Shown here: in pieces, positions 23,613-32,131 of the stretch
Layout: each line of letters opens with the position of its first letter
How positions within the stretch are numbered: position 1 is the first letter of the stretch
Source: Runella sp. MFBS21
Lineage (GTDB): Bacteria; Bacteroidota; Bacteroidia; Cytophagales; Spirosomataceae
NCBI RefSeq assembly: GCF_029433105.1
Contig: NZ_JARNTW010000034.1
Span: 1-40,789 of the forward strand
DNA: 40,789 nt
Direction of reading: 5' to 3'
Made by a program: the position numbers and the translations under genes
The notes under the pieces: generated by a model
What the model saw: the letters and a program-made list of their open reading frames with translations, nothing else
Told to the model about the DNA's origin: nothing
Databases searched by the model: none

Positions 23613-24920
23613 ATGTCAAATATAGTAGCAATAGTAGGACGCCCTAATGTGGGCAAATCAACGTTTTTTAATCGTTTGATTCAACAACGCCAGGCCATCA
23701 TGGATGACCAAAGTGGTGTAACGCGTGACCGTCATTATGGGTATGCGTACTGGACAGAACAATATTTTACCGTCATCGATACGGGAGGATATGTAGTAGG
23801 CTCGGATGATATTTTTGAAGGCGCCATCCGTGAACAAGTAGAAATTGCGATGGATGAAGCCGACGTGATTGTTTTCATGGTAGATAGCATGACTGGCCTT
23901 ACTGACCTAGATAAAGAATTTGCCAATGTGGTTCGCAAATCCAAAAAGCCAGTTTATTTAGTTGTCAATAAAGCCGAAACCCTAGAAAGAAGGCAAGCTT
24001 CTGCTGAATTTTATGAGCTGGGATTGGGTGAACCATACCCTATTTCGTCTCAAACAGGTCATGGTACTGGAGAGCTATTGGATGAGGTGGTAAAACATTT
24101 CAAAAACGCTGGAATAGAAGATCCCGATGCTGGAATTCCTAAAATTTCGATTCTTGGACGTCCTAATGTCGGAAAATCATCGTTTCTGAATGTTTTGACA
24201 GGAAAAGAAAGAAGTATTGTTACCGACATCGCAGGAACTACTCGCGACGCGATCAATACCCATTATAAAGCTTATGGCAAAGACTTTATTTTGGTCGATA
24301 CGGCTGGGATACGTCGTAAGGCGAGGGTGAAAGATGCCATTGAGTTTTATTCAACTTTGAGGTCAGTCAAAGCCATGGAGGATTCGGATGTGGTGATTGT
24401 GATGCTAGATGCCAGCCGAGGATTAGAAGCCCAAGACCTCAATATTATCGGAATGGCCCACAAAGCCAAAAAAGGAATATTGATAATGGTTAACAAATGG
24501 GATTTGATAGAAAAAGATTCCAAAACGGCCGACAAACTCCGCAAAGAAATGCTTGAGAGATTAGCTCCGATGGATTATATGCCCATCATCTTTGCTTCGG
24601 TAGTAGACAAGCAGCGGATTTTCCAAGTAATGGAAAAAGCAATGGAAGTGTACGAAAACAAGACAAAGAAAATCACTACTTCTAAGCTTAATGAGATAAT
24701 GCAGGTAGAGATCGAAAAATACCCGCCGCCAGCACACCGGGGCAAGCATATCAAAATCAAGTACATGATTCAGTTGCCAACGCCCTCACCTACGTTTGTA
24801 TTTTTCTGTAATCACCCCAAATATATCAAAGAGCCTTACATGCGATATTTGGAAAATCGTATGCGCGAAAACTTTGATTTTGAAGGAGTGCCAATTACAA
24901 TATTCTTTAGAGAAAAGTAA
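23613..24920 (+). CDS. der: GTPase Der (EngA)
   Basis: 435 residues with two tandem GTPase domains, unique to Der. The first has GRPNVGKST (8-16), DTGG and NKAE; the second has GRPNVGKSS (about 183-191), DTAGIRR and NKWD. A C-terminal KH-like domain ends with PPPAHRGKHIKIKYMIQ and a short FFREK tail. Der associates with the large ribosomal subunit during assembly. The first G4 motif reads NKAE instead of NKxD, a substitution seen in other Bacteroidota Der. Good length for the family. A strong hairpin follows. Confidence 0.97.
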   Translation: MSNIVAIVGRPNVGKSTFFNRLIQQRQAIMDDQSGVTRDRHYGYAYWTEQYFTVIDTGGYVVGSDDIFEGAIREQVEIAMDEADVIVFMVDSMTGLTDLDKEFANVVRKSKKPVYLVVNKAETLERRQASAEFYELGLGEPYPISSQTGHGTGELLDEVVKHFKNAGIEDPDAGIPKISILGRPNVGKSSFLNVLTGKERSIVTDIAGTTRDAINTHYKAYGKDFILVDTAGIRRKARVKDAIEFYSTLRSVKAMEDSDVVIVMLDASRGLEAQDLNIIGMAHKAKKGILIMVNKWDLIEKDSKTADKLRKEMLERLAPMDYMPIIFASVVDKQRIFQVMEKAMEVYENKTKKITTSKLNEIMQVEIEKYPPPAHRGKHIKIKYMIQLPTPSPTFVFFCNHPKYIKEPYMRYLENRMRENFDFEGVPITIFFREK

Positions 24921-24944
24921 ATTTCTTACATATCTATAAAATTA

Positions 24945-24981
24945 AAATCCCCTAATCTCTTAATGAGGTTAGGGGATTTTT
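24945..24981. terminator. Bidirectional terminator between der and the S46 peptidase gene
   Basis: AAAATCCCCTAA (24945-24956) pairs with TTAGGGGATTTT (24970-24981), and CTC/GAG extends the stem across one T-G wobble. T and A runs flank it, so it can serve both converging genes. Confidence 0.85.
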
Positions 24982-24999
24982 AATAAACTACCTTAATTA

Positions 25000-27147
25000 T
25001 TATTTGTTGATTTTCAACTCTTTCACTAGATCTGACCCGCCTAGTTTTTCGATACACCAAAGTACATAGCGGATATCGACGTTGATACAACGTTTGTATT
25101 TTTTGTCAAAAACAATGTCGCCCGACATTGCCTCCCAGTTACCATCAAATGCCAACCCAATCAATTCGCCTTTGGCATTGATAACAGGGCTTCCTGAATT
25201 CCCGCCCGTGATGTCGTTGTTGGTAATAAAGCCTACTGTAATGTCGCCATTCTCGGCATACTGACCAAAATCTTTGTTTTTATAGAGGTCCAAAAAGTTT
25301 TTGGGAAGGTCAAATTCATCATCACCAGGTTTGTACTTTTCTATAACGCCCGTCATGGTTGTTTTATAATTATAATGCACCCCATCACGTGGGTCATAGT
25401 CTTGTACATTGCCATAGCTCACACGTAGGGTGCTATTAGCATCTGGATATTCGACAAGGCTCGGATTCATTTCGCTTAGCCCTTTGATATACAAACGAGA
25501 TAGTTTTTTATCAATTTCCTGAAAATCAGCATTGTATTTGGCATATTTCGAAAGGTAGTTTTTCCGAAAATCAGCAAAATATTTAAACGCCCAATCGTTT
25601 GATAAAGTCTCGTATTTAGGTGAGTCTAAGAATTTGTTGAAACGGTCTTTGTCCGTAAAAACACTTGTAAGATACATTTCTTGGGCAAACTTTTTAAACG
25701 ATTCTTCGGGAGTACCCGCCGAAAACTTGTTTAAAATTTCTTTGATAATAGCCGGATGCTGATCTTTCGGAATATCATTATAAAAAGCCAAAAGAGTTTG
25801 GGCTACTATTTTTTGATCAGAAGGAAGGTTAAATGACTTAAAAAACTCTTCGCCTCTACTTCTGAAACGCTCAGTGATACCCTGGATTTTAGCGGGGTCT
25901 TTGAGTTGTTCTTCTGCCACGGCCATTGGTAAGGCTAATGCAGCAATATGAGCTCCTACAATCCCTTGATTCAAATAGGTAGAGTGGGTCGCGTATGGCT
26001 CATAAGACGCGTAAGCTACTTGCCATTGGTCAAAAATATCTTCATAGGCGGGCTTTCCTTTGGCCCAAGTTCTAAACTGATTTTCCAAAGCTACTTTTTG
26101 GTCGTACACTTTTAGACGAACTAGCTGTTGGGTCTGACCGATAAAATACTTCCAATAATTGGCGATACTAGCATATTCCGAGGCCAAAGCAAGTTTGGTC
26201 GCGACGTCTTTATCCATTTCTTCTTTCCAAGCTTTCAGCCTAATATCGCGATTTTTGATGATGCCTGGGTTGACTTTGTCGATAGCGAGCTTGATACCCA
26301 TCGAAGTTTCATAACGATTGGTGCGTCCAGGAAAACCAAATACCATCGCAAAATCGCCAGGTTTGATACCTTTTAAAGAAATAGGTAAGAATTTTTTTGG
26401 TTTGTAAGGGACATTGTCTTTGGAATAATCCGCCCCTTTATTGTCTTTGTTGGCATAAATCCTAAATACCGAAAAGTCACCTGTATGGCGAGGCCATTCC
26501 CAGTTGTCGGTATCGCCACCATATTTACCGATGCTTTGGGGAGGCGTCCCTACCAATCGGATGTCAGAAAATTTCTCAAACACAAACAAATAATAGGCAT
26601 TTCCTTTGGCAAATTCTTTCACAGAAGCATTGTAGGAAGTCCCGTCAGTGGCTTTTTGAGAGATTTCATTGCCGAGTTGATTCACTTTTGAGGCTCTTTC
26701 TTTTTCGCCTAGCCCTTCAAGTTTTGGTAAGATTTGTTCGGTTACGTCCTCCATTCTTACCAAAATATCAATATAAAGCCCTTCTACGGGGCGTTCTTGG
26801 GCATTTGATTTTGCCCAAAAACCGTTGTCTAGTATATTGTCAGCAGGAGTAGAAAGCGTAGCAATGGCATCATAGCCACAGTGGTGATTGGTAAAGAGAA
26901 GCCCTTTGTCAGAAACAATTTCGCCAGTACAAAACCCTCCCCCCATTCTGACTATTGCATCTTTAAGACTGGCATTGTTGATGTCGTAGATGTCTTTGGC
27001 GGTAAGTTTGAAGCCCTGTTTTTTCATTTGTGCTTCATTTTTCCCAATCAGAGAAGGAAGCCACATCCCTTCGTCGGTAGGGTCAGAAGCAAAAGACACA
27101 CTTGCTCCTAAAAGAAAAGAGAAAAGTGTAAGTTTTAATTTGTTCAT
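25000..27147 (-). CDS. S46 dipeptidyl-peptidase (DPP7 type), exported
   Basis: 715 residues, the usual length of S46 peptidases. A signal peptide (LTLFSFLLGASVSFA, cleavage near 20) leads into the SDPTDEGMWLPSLI start typical of DPP7/DPP11. Catalytic residues are visible: His in FTNHHCGYD (H89), Asp in RHTGDFS (D224), and Ser in TGGNSGSPV (S651). The residue 18 positions after the serine is glycine (G669, in FDGNWEAMSGD). This position is Gly in DPP7, favouring hydrophobic P1 residues, and Arg in DPP11, favouring acidic ones. It should therefore be DPP7-like, releasing dipeptides from peptides in the periplasm. The upstream chrA gene, same direction, is 43 bases away. Confidence 0.93.
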   Translation of the reverse strand: MNKLKLTLFSFLLGASVSFASDPTDEGMWLPSLIGKNEAQMKKQGFKLTAKDIYDINNASLKDAIVRMGGGFCTGEIVSDKGLLFTNHHCGYDAIATLSTPADNILDNGFWAKSNAQERPVEGLYIDILVRMEDVTEQILPKLEGLGEKERASKVNQLGNEISQKATDGTSYNASVKEFAKGNAYYLFVFEKFSDIRLVGTPPQSIGKYGGDTDNWEWPRHTGDFSVFRIYANKDNKGADYSKDNVPYKPKKFLPISLKGIKPGDFAMVFGFPGRTNRYETSMGIKLAIDKVNPGIIKNRDIRLKAWKEEMDKDVATKLALASEYASIANYWKYFIGQTQQLVRLKVYDQKVALENQFRTWAKGKPAYEDIFDQWQVAYASYEPYATHSTYLNQGIVGAHIAALALPMAVAEEQLKDPAKIQGITERFRSRGEEFFKSFNLPSDQKIVAQTLLAFYNDIPKDQHPAIIKEILNKFSAGTPEESFKKFAQEMYLTSVFTDKDRFNKFLDSPKYETLSNDWAFKYFADFRKNYLSKYAKYNADFQEIDKKLSRLYIKGLSEMNPSLVEYPDANSTLRVSYGNVQDYDPRDGVHYNYKTTMTGVIEKYKPGDDEFDLPKNFLDLYKNKDFGQYAENGDITVGFITNNDITGGNSGSPVINAKGELIGLAFDGNWEAMSGDIVFDKKYKRCINVDIRYVLWCIEKLGGSDLVKELKINK

Positions 27148-27190
27148 AAAGAATGATTATTGGATTGTTGAAAAGTAAATACTTGAGAAA

Positions 27191-28393
27191 TTAATGAAAT
27201 AAAATCCCAAGTAGTATTCCTCCAAATACAATGATATAAGGAGGGGTTTTGGTTAGTTGTAATACGAGAAAAGTCCCTATAATAGTAAAAACCGCCGTAG
27301 TATCCGTGGCGGTTGGGATAAACATCCTGATGGCTGCCGCCGCCGTAAGCCCTACACTAGCGGCGTTGATTCCTTCAAGTGATGCTCTGACTCCCCTGTA
27401 TTTTTTGAGTTCGTTCCAGAATCGATAAACAAAGAAAATAAGAAAGGTGCCTGGCAAGAAAATACCCATCGTAGCTCCGAAACTTCCCCATAGCTGTCCC
27501 GATACACCTTCTGTACGCATAGATAGTGCACCAATGTAAGAGGCCACCGAAAAAACAGGGCCAGGTACAATTTGTGCAAAAGCCATACCTGACAGAAACT
27601 CCTGCCGTGTGAGATATTGCTTAAACTCCACAAATTCGGTGTAAAGCATGGTGTTTAGTACTTGACCTCCTCCAAATACAAGACTGCCGTTCCGATAAAA
27701 ATTCTCGAACAAACGGATAGGAAGAGAGTGGGTAATTGCCCCTAAAATCGCTGCAAAAACCAATACCCCCAGCCATAAGAAAAAATTAGCCCATTCGATA
27801 TGAATGGGAGCTTTGTCCATTTTGGTGTGTTTTTGGTATTGCAAGGATGTGGCTAACCCGCCAAGTACTATCACTACAGGAGTCATGTAAGGCGAAGGAA
27901 AACTATATGCTATGACTGTCGAAATTACCAATATAATCCAGTGAGAGGAGGTTAGGATAACCTTAGCGCCAATATTAAACCCTCCATAAACTAGAAAAGC
28001 AATGGCCATAGGCTCCACAAATCGCATAAAAGCGATGGATATATGTTGATTTTGGAGGTAATTAATTCCAAACCCTAGAGCTGTCATGGCAATCACTGCT
28101 GGTAGGGACCATACCAAAAGCGTCAAGTAAGCTAAATTAGGACCACCTATCTTAAAGCCTAGCGCCGTAATGGTCTGAGTAGAAGTAGGGCCGGGTAAAA
28201 TTTGGCAAAGCGATTGTAATTCTAGAAGTTCGGCTTCCGTCAGATAACGTCGTTTTTTGACAAATTTGTCCAAAAACATAACTAAATGCACTTGTGGCCC
28301 CCCAAAACAGGTCAAAGCCAGTATCGCCACATCTTTGAGAAAGATGAGGTACCGAATCCGTTTGACGGGAGGGTGCAATACTGGTTGAAACAC
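27191..28393 (-). CDS. chrA: Chromate transporter-family protein, ChrA type (two-domain)
   Basis: 400 residues with two homologous membrane halves. Each has the family signature: FGGPQVHLVMFLDKFV and LCQILPGPTSTQTITALG in the first half, FGGGQVLNTMLYTEFVEF and FAQIVPGPVFSVASYIGALS in the second. Such long-chain CHR proteins export chromate in resistant Proteobacteria by proton exchange, but many family members have no shown role in chromate and the name is family-level here. It lies between the 2OG-oxygenase gene (66 bases upstream) and the S46 peptidase gene, all on the minus strand, so cotranscription is possible. No other metal-resistance gene is near. Confidence 0.88.
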   Translation of the reverse strand: MFQPVLHPPVKRIRYLIFLKDVAILALTCFGGPQVHLVMFLDKFVKKRRYLTEAELLELQSLCQILPGPTSTQTITALGFKIGGPNLAYLTLLVWSLPAVIAMTALGFGINYLQNQHISIAFMRFVEPMAIAFLVYGGFNIGAKVILTSSHWIILVISTVIAYSFPSPYMTPVVIVLGGLATSLQYQKHTKMDKAPIHIEWANFFLWLGVLVFAAILGAITHSLPIRLFENFYRNGSLVFGGGQVLNTMLYTEFVEFKQYLTRQEFLSGMAFAQIVPGPVFSVASYIGALSMRTEGVSGQLWGSFGATMGIFLPGTFLIFFVYRFWNELKKYRGVRASLEGINAASVGLTAAAAIRMFIPTATDTTAVFTIIGTFLVLQLTKTPPYIIVFGGILLGILFH

Positions 28394-28459
28394 GATAAAA
28401 GAAATAAGTGTGATGGAGTGCGACTACGTCATTAGCTAAAAGTATTAATATATGATTTT

Positions 28460-29419
28460 CTAAGCTTTTTTTAGACCAAGTTCGATGAGGCGTTCGTTCA
28501 GAAACTCACCAGCGGTCATATCTACGTACATTTTGGGATGAGATGCATCCACACAACTTTCCAAACAAGTCAAATGCATATCGGCACGTGGGTGCATAAA
28601 AAAAGGAATAGAATAACGAGACGTGTTCATTTTTTCACGTGGAGGATTGACAACCCGGTGAATCGTAGATTTGAGATGGTGATTGGTAAGGCGGTCAAGC
28701 ATGTCACCTACATTGACCACAATTTGATCTGGAAGAGCTGTGATGCCAATCCATTTTCCATCTCTGCGAAGTACCTCTAGGCCTTCGGCACTTGCACCCA
28801 TAAGCAACGTAATAAGGTTGATGTCGCCGTGAGCGGCTGCTCGCACGGCTCCGTCAGGTACGGTAGTAGGATCTAAAGGAAAATAATGGAGGGCCCTCAA
28901 AATACTATCACCATTACGAACTTTATCTTCAAAATAATTTTCGTCTAATCCTAAATAAATGGCAATCGCCTTGAGGAGAGTTTTACCCGTATTTTCAAAA
29001 ATTTTGTATACCTCAAGACCATAAACTTCAAACTCGGGAGTTTCGGTAGGAAATACATTGTGTGGCATATCGCCTTCGGGTTGGGGCTGCCCTATATGAT
29101 AAAATTCTTTAAGATCAGCTACTTTAAAGCCTTTGGCTTTTTCTTTACCCTTTCCAATATACCCACGTTGACCGTGTAACTCAGGAAATTCATATTTACG
29201 TTTTATTTCATCGGGTTTTTTAAAAAAAGCCTGAACAGAATCGTAGAGTTTCAATCTTAGGTCTTCGGTCAATCCATGATTTTTGATACAAACAAAACCG
29301 ATATTGTTGAAAGCGGCTCCTAAATCTTGCACAAATTTAGCTTTGAGCGTATTGCTACCGGAAGTAAAATCAGAAAGATCTAAGGATGGAATTTCGTCTA
29401 GAAGTGTACTTTGTTGCAT
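28460..29419 (-). CDS. 2-oxoglutarate/Fe(II)-dependent oxygenase (isopenicillin-N-synthase family)
   Basis: 319 residues. The N-terminal DIOX_N region (IPSLDLSDF ... FNNIGFVCIKNHGL, about 9-50) is followed by a double-stranded beta-helix. The iron ligands are visible as HGD (about 196-198) and H in STIHRVVNP (about 253), and the 2-oxoglutarate salt bridge as R-x-S in TSRYSIPFFMHP (about 267). Family members hydroxylate small molecules or act in ethylene or antibiotic pathways in plants and bacteria; this one has no secondary-metabolite neighbours. It is the most upstream gene of the possible 2OG-oxygenase/chrA/S46 unit. Confidence 0.88.
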   Translation of the reverse strand: MQQSTLLDEIPSLDLSDFTSGSNTLKAKFVQDLGAAFNNIGFVCIKNHGLTEDLRLKLYDSVQAFFKKPDEIKRKYEFPELHGQRGYIGKGKEKAKGFKVADLKEFYHIGQPQPEGDMPHNVFPTETPEFEVYGLEVYKIFENTGKTLLKAIAIYLGLDENYFEDKVRNGDSILRALHYFPLDPTTVPDGAVRAAAHGDINLITLLMGASAEGLEVLRRDGKWIGITALPDQIVVNVGDMLDRLTNHHLKSTIHRVVNPPREKMNTSRYSIPFFMHPRADMHLTCLESCVDASHPKMYVDMTAGEFLNERLIELGLKKA

Positions 29420-29461
29420 GGTTCTCAGATGTTGATAGTATAGATTTTAAACAGTAATACT

Positions 29462-29479
29462 TGGGCCACAAAAAGCCCA
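29462..29479 (-). terminator. Weak hairpin after porT
   Basis: TGGGC (29462-29466) pairs with GCCCA (29475-29479). The stem is short and not followed by a clear T run on the minus strand, so the terminator role is tentative. Confidence 0.3.
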
Positions 29480-29540
29480 GAGCCAACCATCCTAAAATCA
29501 AAAAGAATTGTGTAATGCAAAGTTTGAAAAAACAAACGGT

Positions 29541-30263
29541 TTATTCAAACATGAAATAAATACTAACGGTATGAGAAGTAAGACGGCGAATACTGCTACC
29601 TGCGGTATTTTGGTTGAGATTGACGATTCCGTGCGAAAAACGAATCTCAGGAGAGAATTTGGTATAAGCCAAAAATTGCTCGAAACCAAAACCATAATCA
29701 ATGCTCAAATCAACGCTTTTGGCATTGAGGCGGTCAGAACCTTGCTGGAGCCGTCGCCTTACATTGGTTTCTAAACCCAACGTGACACCTCCAATCATGT
29801 ACATACGGGAGTTTTTACGACGTTGAGATTTGTATTTTAACAGAAGAGGAATCTCAAACCAAGTAGCTTCCCGCAATTCTTTGCGCTTAGTACCTCCGGC
29901 GTATTCGTATTCAAGAACTCGGTCATAAAGAGCTACCGTAGGAGTCGTACGAATATCCCAGTGCTCGTTGAGGTAGGCATTTACCACAAAACCCATACGA
30001 AAGCCGGCTGTTCGAGGAGAAGTGATTCGACTTGTGGTATCTTGAGTGAGGAAATCGTCTCCATGCACAAAATGAAATCGAGTCAAAGGTAAGCCCATCA
30101 AATATCCAAAGTGGATGGGTTTATCATCATAGTATTCTAGATTTTTGCGGAAATATTGCATCGTTTGGGCCTGACTGGGAATCAAAGGACCTAAGCCCAA
30201 TAATAAAACGCCTATCAGCAAGCCATTACGTTGAGTAATAAGAAGGCGAGTTTGGAAGGCCAT
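29541..30263 (-). CDS. porT: PorT-like outer-membrane beta-barrel (type IX secretion/gliding)
   Basis: 240 residues from the ATG at 30261-30263, two bases after the ubiE stop. That start gives a signal peptide (LLIGVLLLGLGPLIPSQAQ), while the longer frame runs into ubiE. The mature protein begins with a NLEYYDDKPIHFGYLMGL segment, the signature of PorT/SprT, followed by alternating beta strands ending ISIYFMFE with a terminal aromatic residue as in outer-membrane barrels. PorT is required for type IX secretion in Porphyromonas and its homologue SprT for gliding in Flavobacterium. Pairing with ubiE is often seen in the phylum. The barrel family is broad, so a role in T9SS is likely but unproven here. 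Confidence 0.83.
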   Translation of the reverse strand: MAFQTRLLITQRNGLLIGVLLLGLGPLIPSQAQTMQYFRKNLEYYDDKPIHFGYLMGLPLTRFHFVHGDDFLTQDTTSRITSPRTAGFRMGFVVNAYLNEHWDIRTTPTVALYDRVLEYEYAGGTKRKELREATWFEIPLLLKYKSQRRKNSRMYMIGGVTLGLETNVRRRLQQGSDRLNAKSVDLSIDYGFGFEQFLAYTKFSPEIRFSHGIVNLNQNTAGSSIRRLTSHTVSIYFMFE

Positions 30264-30265
30264 TC

Positions 30266-30988
30266 TTATTTTTTTCCTACATAAATCGAACAAATCCCAA
30301 AAGTGAGTGGTATACATTTTGTGTGTTTAAAGCCCGCCTGTTCGTAAATTTTCAAGAAGTCATTTCCATCAGGAAACGCTTGCACCGACTCGGGAAGGTA
30401 AGTATACGCTGAAGTATCTTTTGACACCATTCGTCCTATAATCGGTAAAATGTAACGAAAGTAAAAGTTGTATAATTGTTTGAAAGGGAAAGTTTTCGGT
30501 TTTGAAAATTCCAAAATCACACAAGTTCCGCCAGGCTTCATGACTCTATACATATCTGTCAGCCCCAAAAGCAAATTTTCGAAGTTACGAACGCCAAAAG
30601 AAGCCGTAAGGGCATCGAAAGAATTGTCGCTAAAAGGCAAATGAGCAGAATCTCCTGTACGAAGTTCTATAACATTTTCCTTGCCAAGTTTTTTGATTTT
30701 TTCTCTACCTACTGCCAGCATCCCTTCTGAAATATCGACACCTACGATTTTTTTAGGGTTGAGCTTGAGCGCTTCAATGGCAAAATCTCCCGTACCAGTG
30801 GCAATGTCAAGAATAGTTTGGGGCTTTTCTTTCTGAAGAAGCTTGATGGCTTTTTTGCGCCAATAAATATCAATTCCTGCACTAAGGAGATGATTGAGAA
30901 GGTCATATTTAGGCGAAACATTGTCAAACATTTCGGCAATTTGCTCACGTTTGCCCGTGGTTTTATCTTTATAAGGAACTACTGTCAT
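30266..30988 (-). CDS. ubiE: Demethylmenaquinone methyltransferase UbiE/MenG
   Basis: 240 residues from the ATG at 30986-30988, whose VPYKDK start matches the family. The longer frame to 31084 covers the promoter region. SAM-binding LDIATGTGDFAIEAL (60-74) and the family block KKIVGVDISEGML, FDALTASFGVRNFENL and MKPGGTCVILEFSKP are all present. It methylates demethylmenaquinone to menaquinone, the respiratory quinone of this phylum, at the inner membrane's cytoplasmic face. The porT gene follows two bases after its stop, indicating translational coupling. Confidence 0.95.
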   Translation of the reverse strand: MTVVPYKDKTTGKREQIAEMFDNVSPKYDLLNHLLSAGIDIYWRKKAIKLLQKEKPQTILDIATGTGDFAIEALKLNPKKIVGVDISEGMLAVGREKIKKLGKENVIELRTGDSAHLPFSDNSFDALTASFGVRNFENLLLGLTDMYRVMKPGGTCVILEFSKPKTFPFKQLYNFYFRYILPIIGRMVSKDTSAYTYLPESVQAFPDGNDFLKIYEQAGFKHTKCIPLTFGICSIYVGKK

Positions 30989-31068
30989 GGTTGCGAAGCC
31001 AGAAAACAATGATGAAACAATTGAACACAAGGAGATTCTTGTATACTCAACAATAAGCATTGAGGCTA

Positions 31069-31096
31069 CAAAGTTAAGAATCACATTATCTCAAAC
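31069..31096 (-). promoter_or_regulatory. Possible promoter of ubiE-porT
   Basis: On the minus strand TTTG (plus CAAA, 31093-31096) precedes TAACTTTG (plus CAAAGTTA, 31069-31076) by 16 bases. The -7 box is exact; the spacing is a little shorter than usual. The leader would be about 74 bases. Confidence 0.5.
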
Positions 31097-31204
31097 GCTT
31101 TGTGAGACTCAATAGTTTTGTGTAAAATTGTTATTTCTAATCAAAATGCTACGTTTGGACTCTCTTGCGGGAGGGTTGGTAAGCTTACTATCCTACAAAA
31201 CCTG

Positions 31205-31537
31205 ATGTTTGAGAAAATTGAAGAACTTCGTCACTATCTCTACAAGTACATCGAAACACGTGTAGAGCTTTTAAAAACAGAAACCCAAGAGCATATCGAA
31301 AACATCATCATAAAACTCGTCTATTTAGTAGTGATGTTGATACTTGGTTCTTTGACTGGTATTTTTGTGTTTATTACAATAGCAGTAGCAATCAACGAAT
31401 GGCTTGATAGCCGATATTGGGGTTTTTTGATTGTGTTTGGGTTTCTTTTATTGACTACGCTTCTATGGGTGAATGCTGGAAAAGCCGTTCAGCAAATGGT
31501 TAGAAAAATGCTTCACTGGGTATTTAAGTATCAATAA
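31205..31537 (+). CDS. Holin-like / DUF1469-type small membrane protein
   Basis: 110 residues from the ATG at 31205; the 5' extension to 31118 has no recognisable content. An amphipathic helix (KIEELRHYLYKYIETRVELLKTETQEHIENI, 3-33) is followed by two transmembrane helices (about 36-58 and 70-88) and a basic tail. This is the layout of the 'phage holin family / Actinobacterial Holin-X' group, which in Bacteroidota is chromosomal, often near YtxH-like genes. It is unlikely to be phage-derived and its function is unknown. Its last 14 bases overlap the convergent acetyltransferase gene. Confidence 0.75.
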   Translation: MFEKIEELRHYLYKYIETRVELLKTETQEHIENIIIKLVYLVVMLILGSLTGIFVFITIAVAINEWLDSRYWGFLIVFGFLLLTTLLWVNAGKAVQQMVRKMLHWVFKYQ

Positions 31538-32126
31538 TCTTCAGCACTTTAGCAGGATTGCCTCGTACGACGGCAAAATCAGGGATATTTTTGGTAATGA
31601 CGCTTCCGGCGGCTATCAAGCAGCCTTTCCCAATGGTGAGATTGGGGCATATAATACTCCCCGCACCTACCAAAGTACCTTGCCCTACGGATACATTTCC
31701 ACACAAGGTAGCTTTAGGAGCAATGTGTACAAAATCACCGATTCGGCACTCATGATCGATAGATGCCGCAGTATTTACAATCACGTGTTTGCCTACGTGA
31801 GTGTCGGCTTGTATTACTGACTGATGCAAAACGATGGTTCCTTCACCGATTTGGACGGTCGGGTCTACAATTGCTGAGGGGTGTATCGTATTTCCAAAAG
31901 AATGTCTAATCATCATGGCTACTTTTTGACGGATTTTGTTGTTGCCAATGGCCACAATAATACTTTCCTGACTTTCATATTCAGCTTTATAGCTCCCAAC
32001 CACCGGAATATCCCACAGGCTAGTCTTTGATAAATCATCGTCAAAAATCCCCATAACAGGGATGTGATTGGCCGTCAGGCAACTGATGATAACTTTAGCG
32101 TGACCGCTAGCTCCGTACAAAAGCAT
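31524..32126 (-). CDS. PglD-like sugar O/N-acetyltransferase (left-handed beta-helix)
   Basis: 200 residues. The N-terminal domain (LLYGASGHAKVIISCL, 2-17) is the short Rossmann domain of PglD/NeuD enzymes. Hexapeptide repeats (about 80-190) build the left-handed beta-helix, with the likely catalytic base in SIDHECRIGDFVHIAP. It would acetylate a UDP-amino sugar or similar substrate using acetyl-CoA. It sits four bases after the PglC-like gene on the same strand, so the two probably act in one pathway. The classical partner aminotransferase (PglE) is not present in the window. Confidence 0.88.
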   Translation of the reverse strand: MLLYGASGHAKVIISCLTANHIPVMGIFDDDLSKTSLWDIPVVGSYKAEYESQESIIVAIGNNKIRQKVAMMIRHSFGNTIHPSAIVDPTVQIGEGTIVLHQSVIQADTHVGKHVIVNTAASIDHECRIGDFVHIAPKATLCGNVSVGQGTLVGAGSIICPNLTIGKGCLIAAGSVITKNIPDFAVVRGNPAKVLKIIDT

Positions 32127-32131
32127 AGTTT

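Noticed and set aside
27191..28393. Heavy-metal resistance island
   Set aside because: Only a ChrA-family gene is present, with no regulator, reductase or mobile element beside it.
29541..30317. Longer start for PorT
   Set aside because: It would overlap the ubiE coding region by 52 bases; the ATG at 30261-30263 gives a proper signal peptide.
30266..31084. Longer start for UbiE
   Set aside because: The extra 32 residues cross the probable promoter box at 31069-31076 and do not match the family start.
31118..31204. N-terminal extension of the holin-like gene
   Set aside because: The extension has no resemblance to the family; the short start gives the usual amphipathic helix.
31205..31537. 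Prophage or lysis cassette suggested by a holin-like protein
   Set aside because: No endolysin, capsid or integrase gene is nearby; this family is chromosomal in the phylum.
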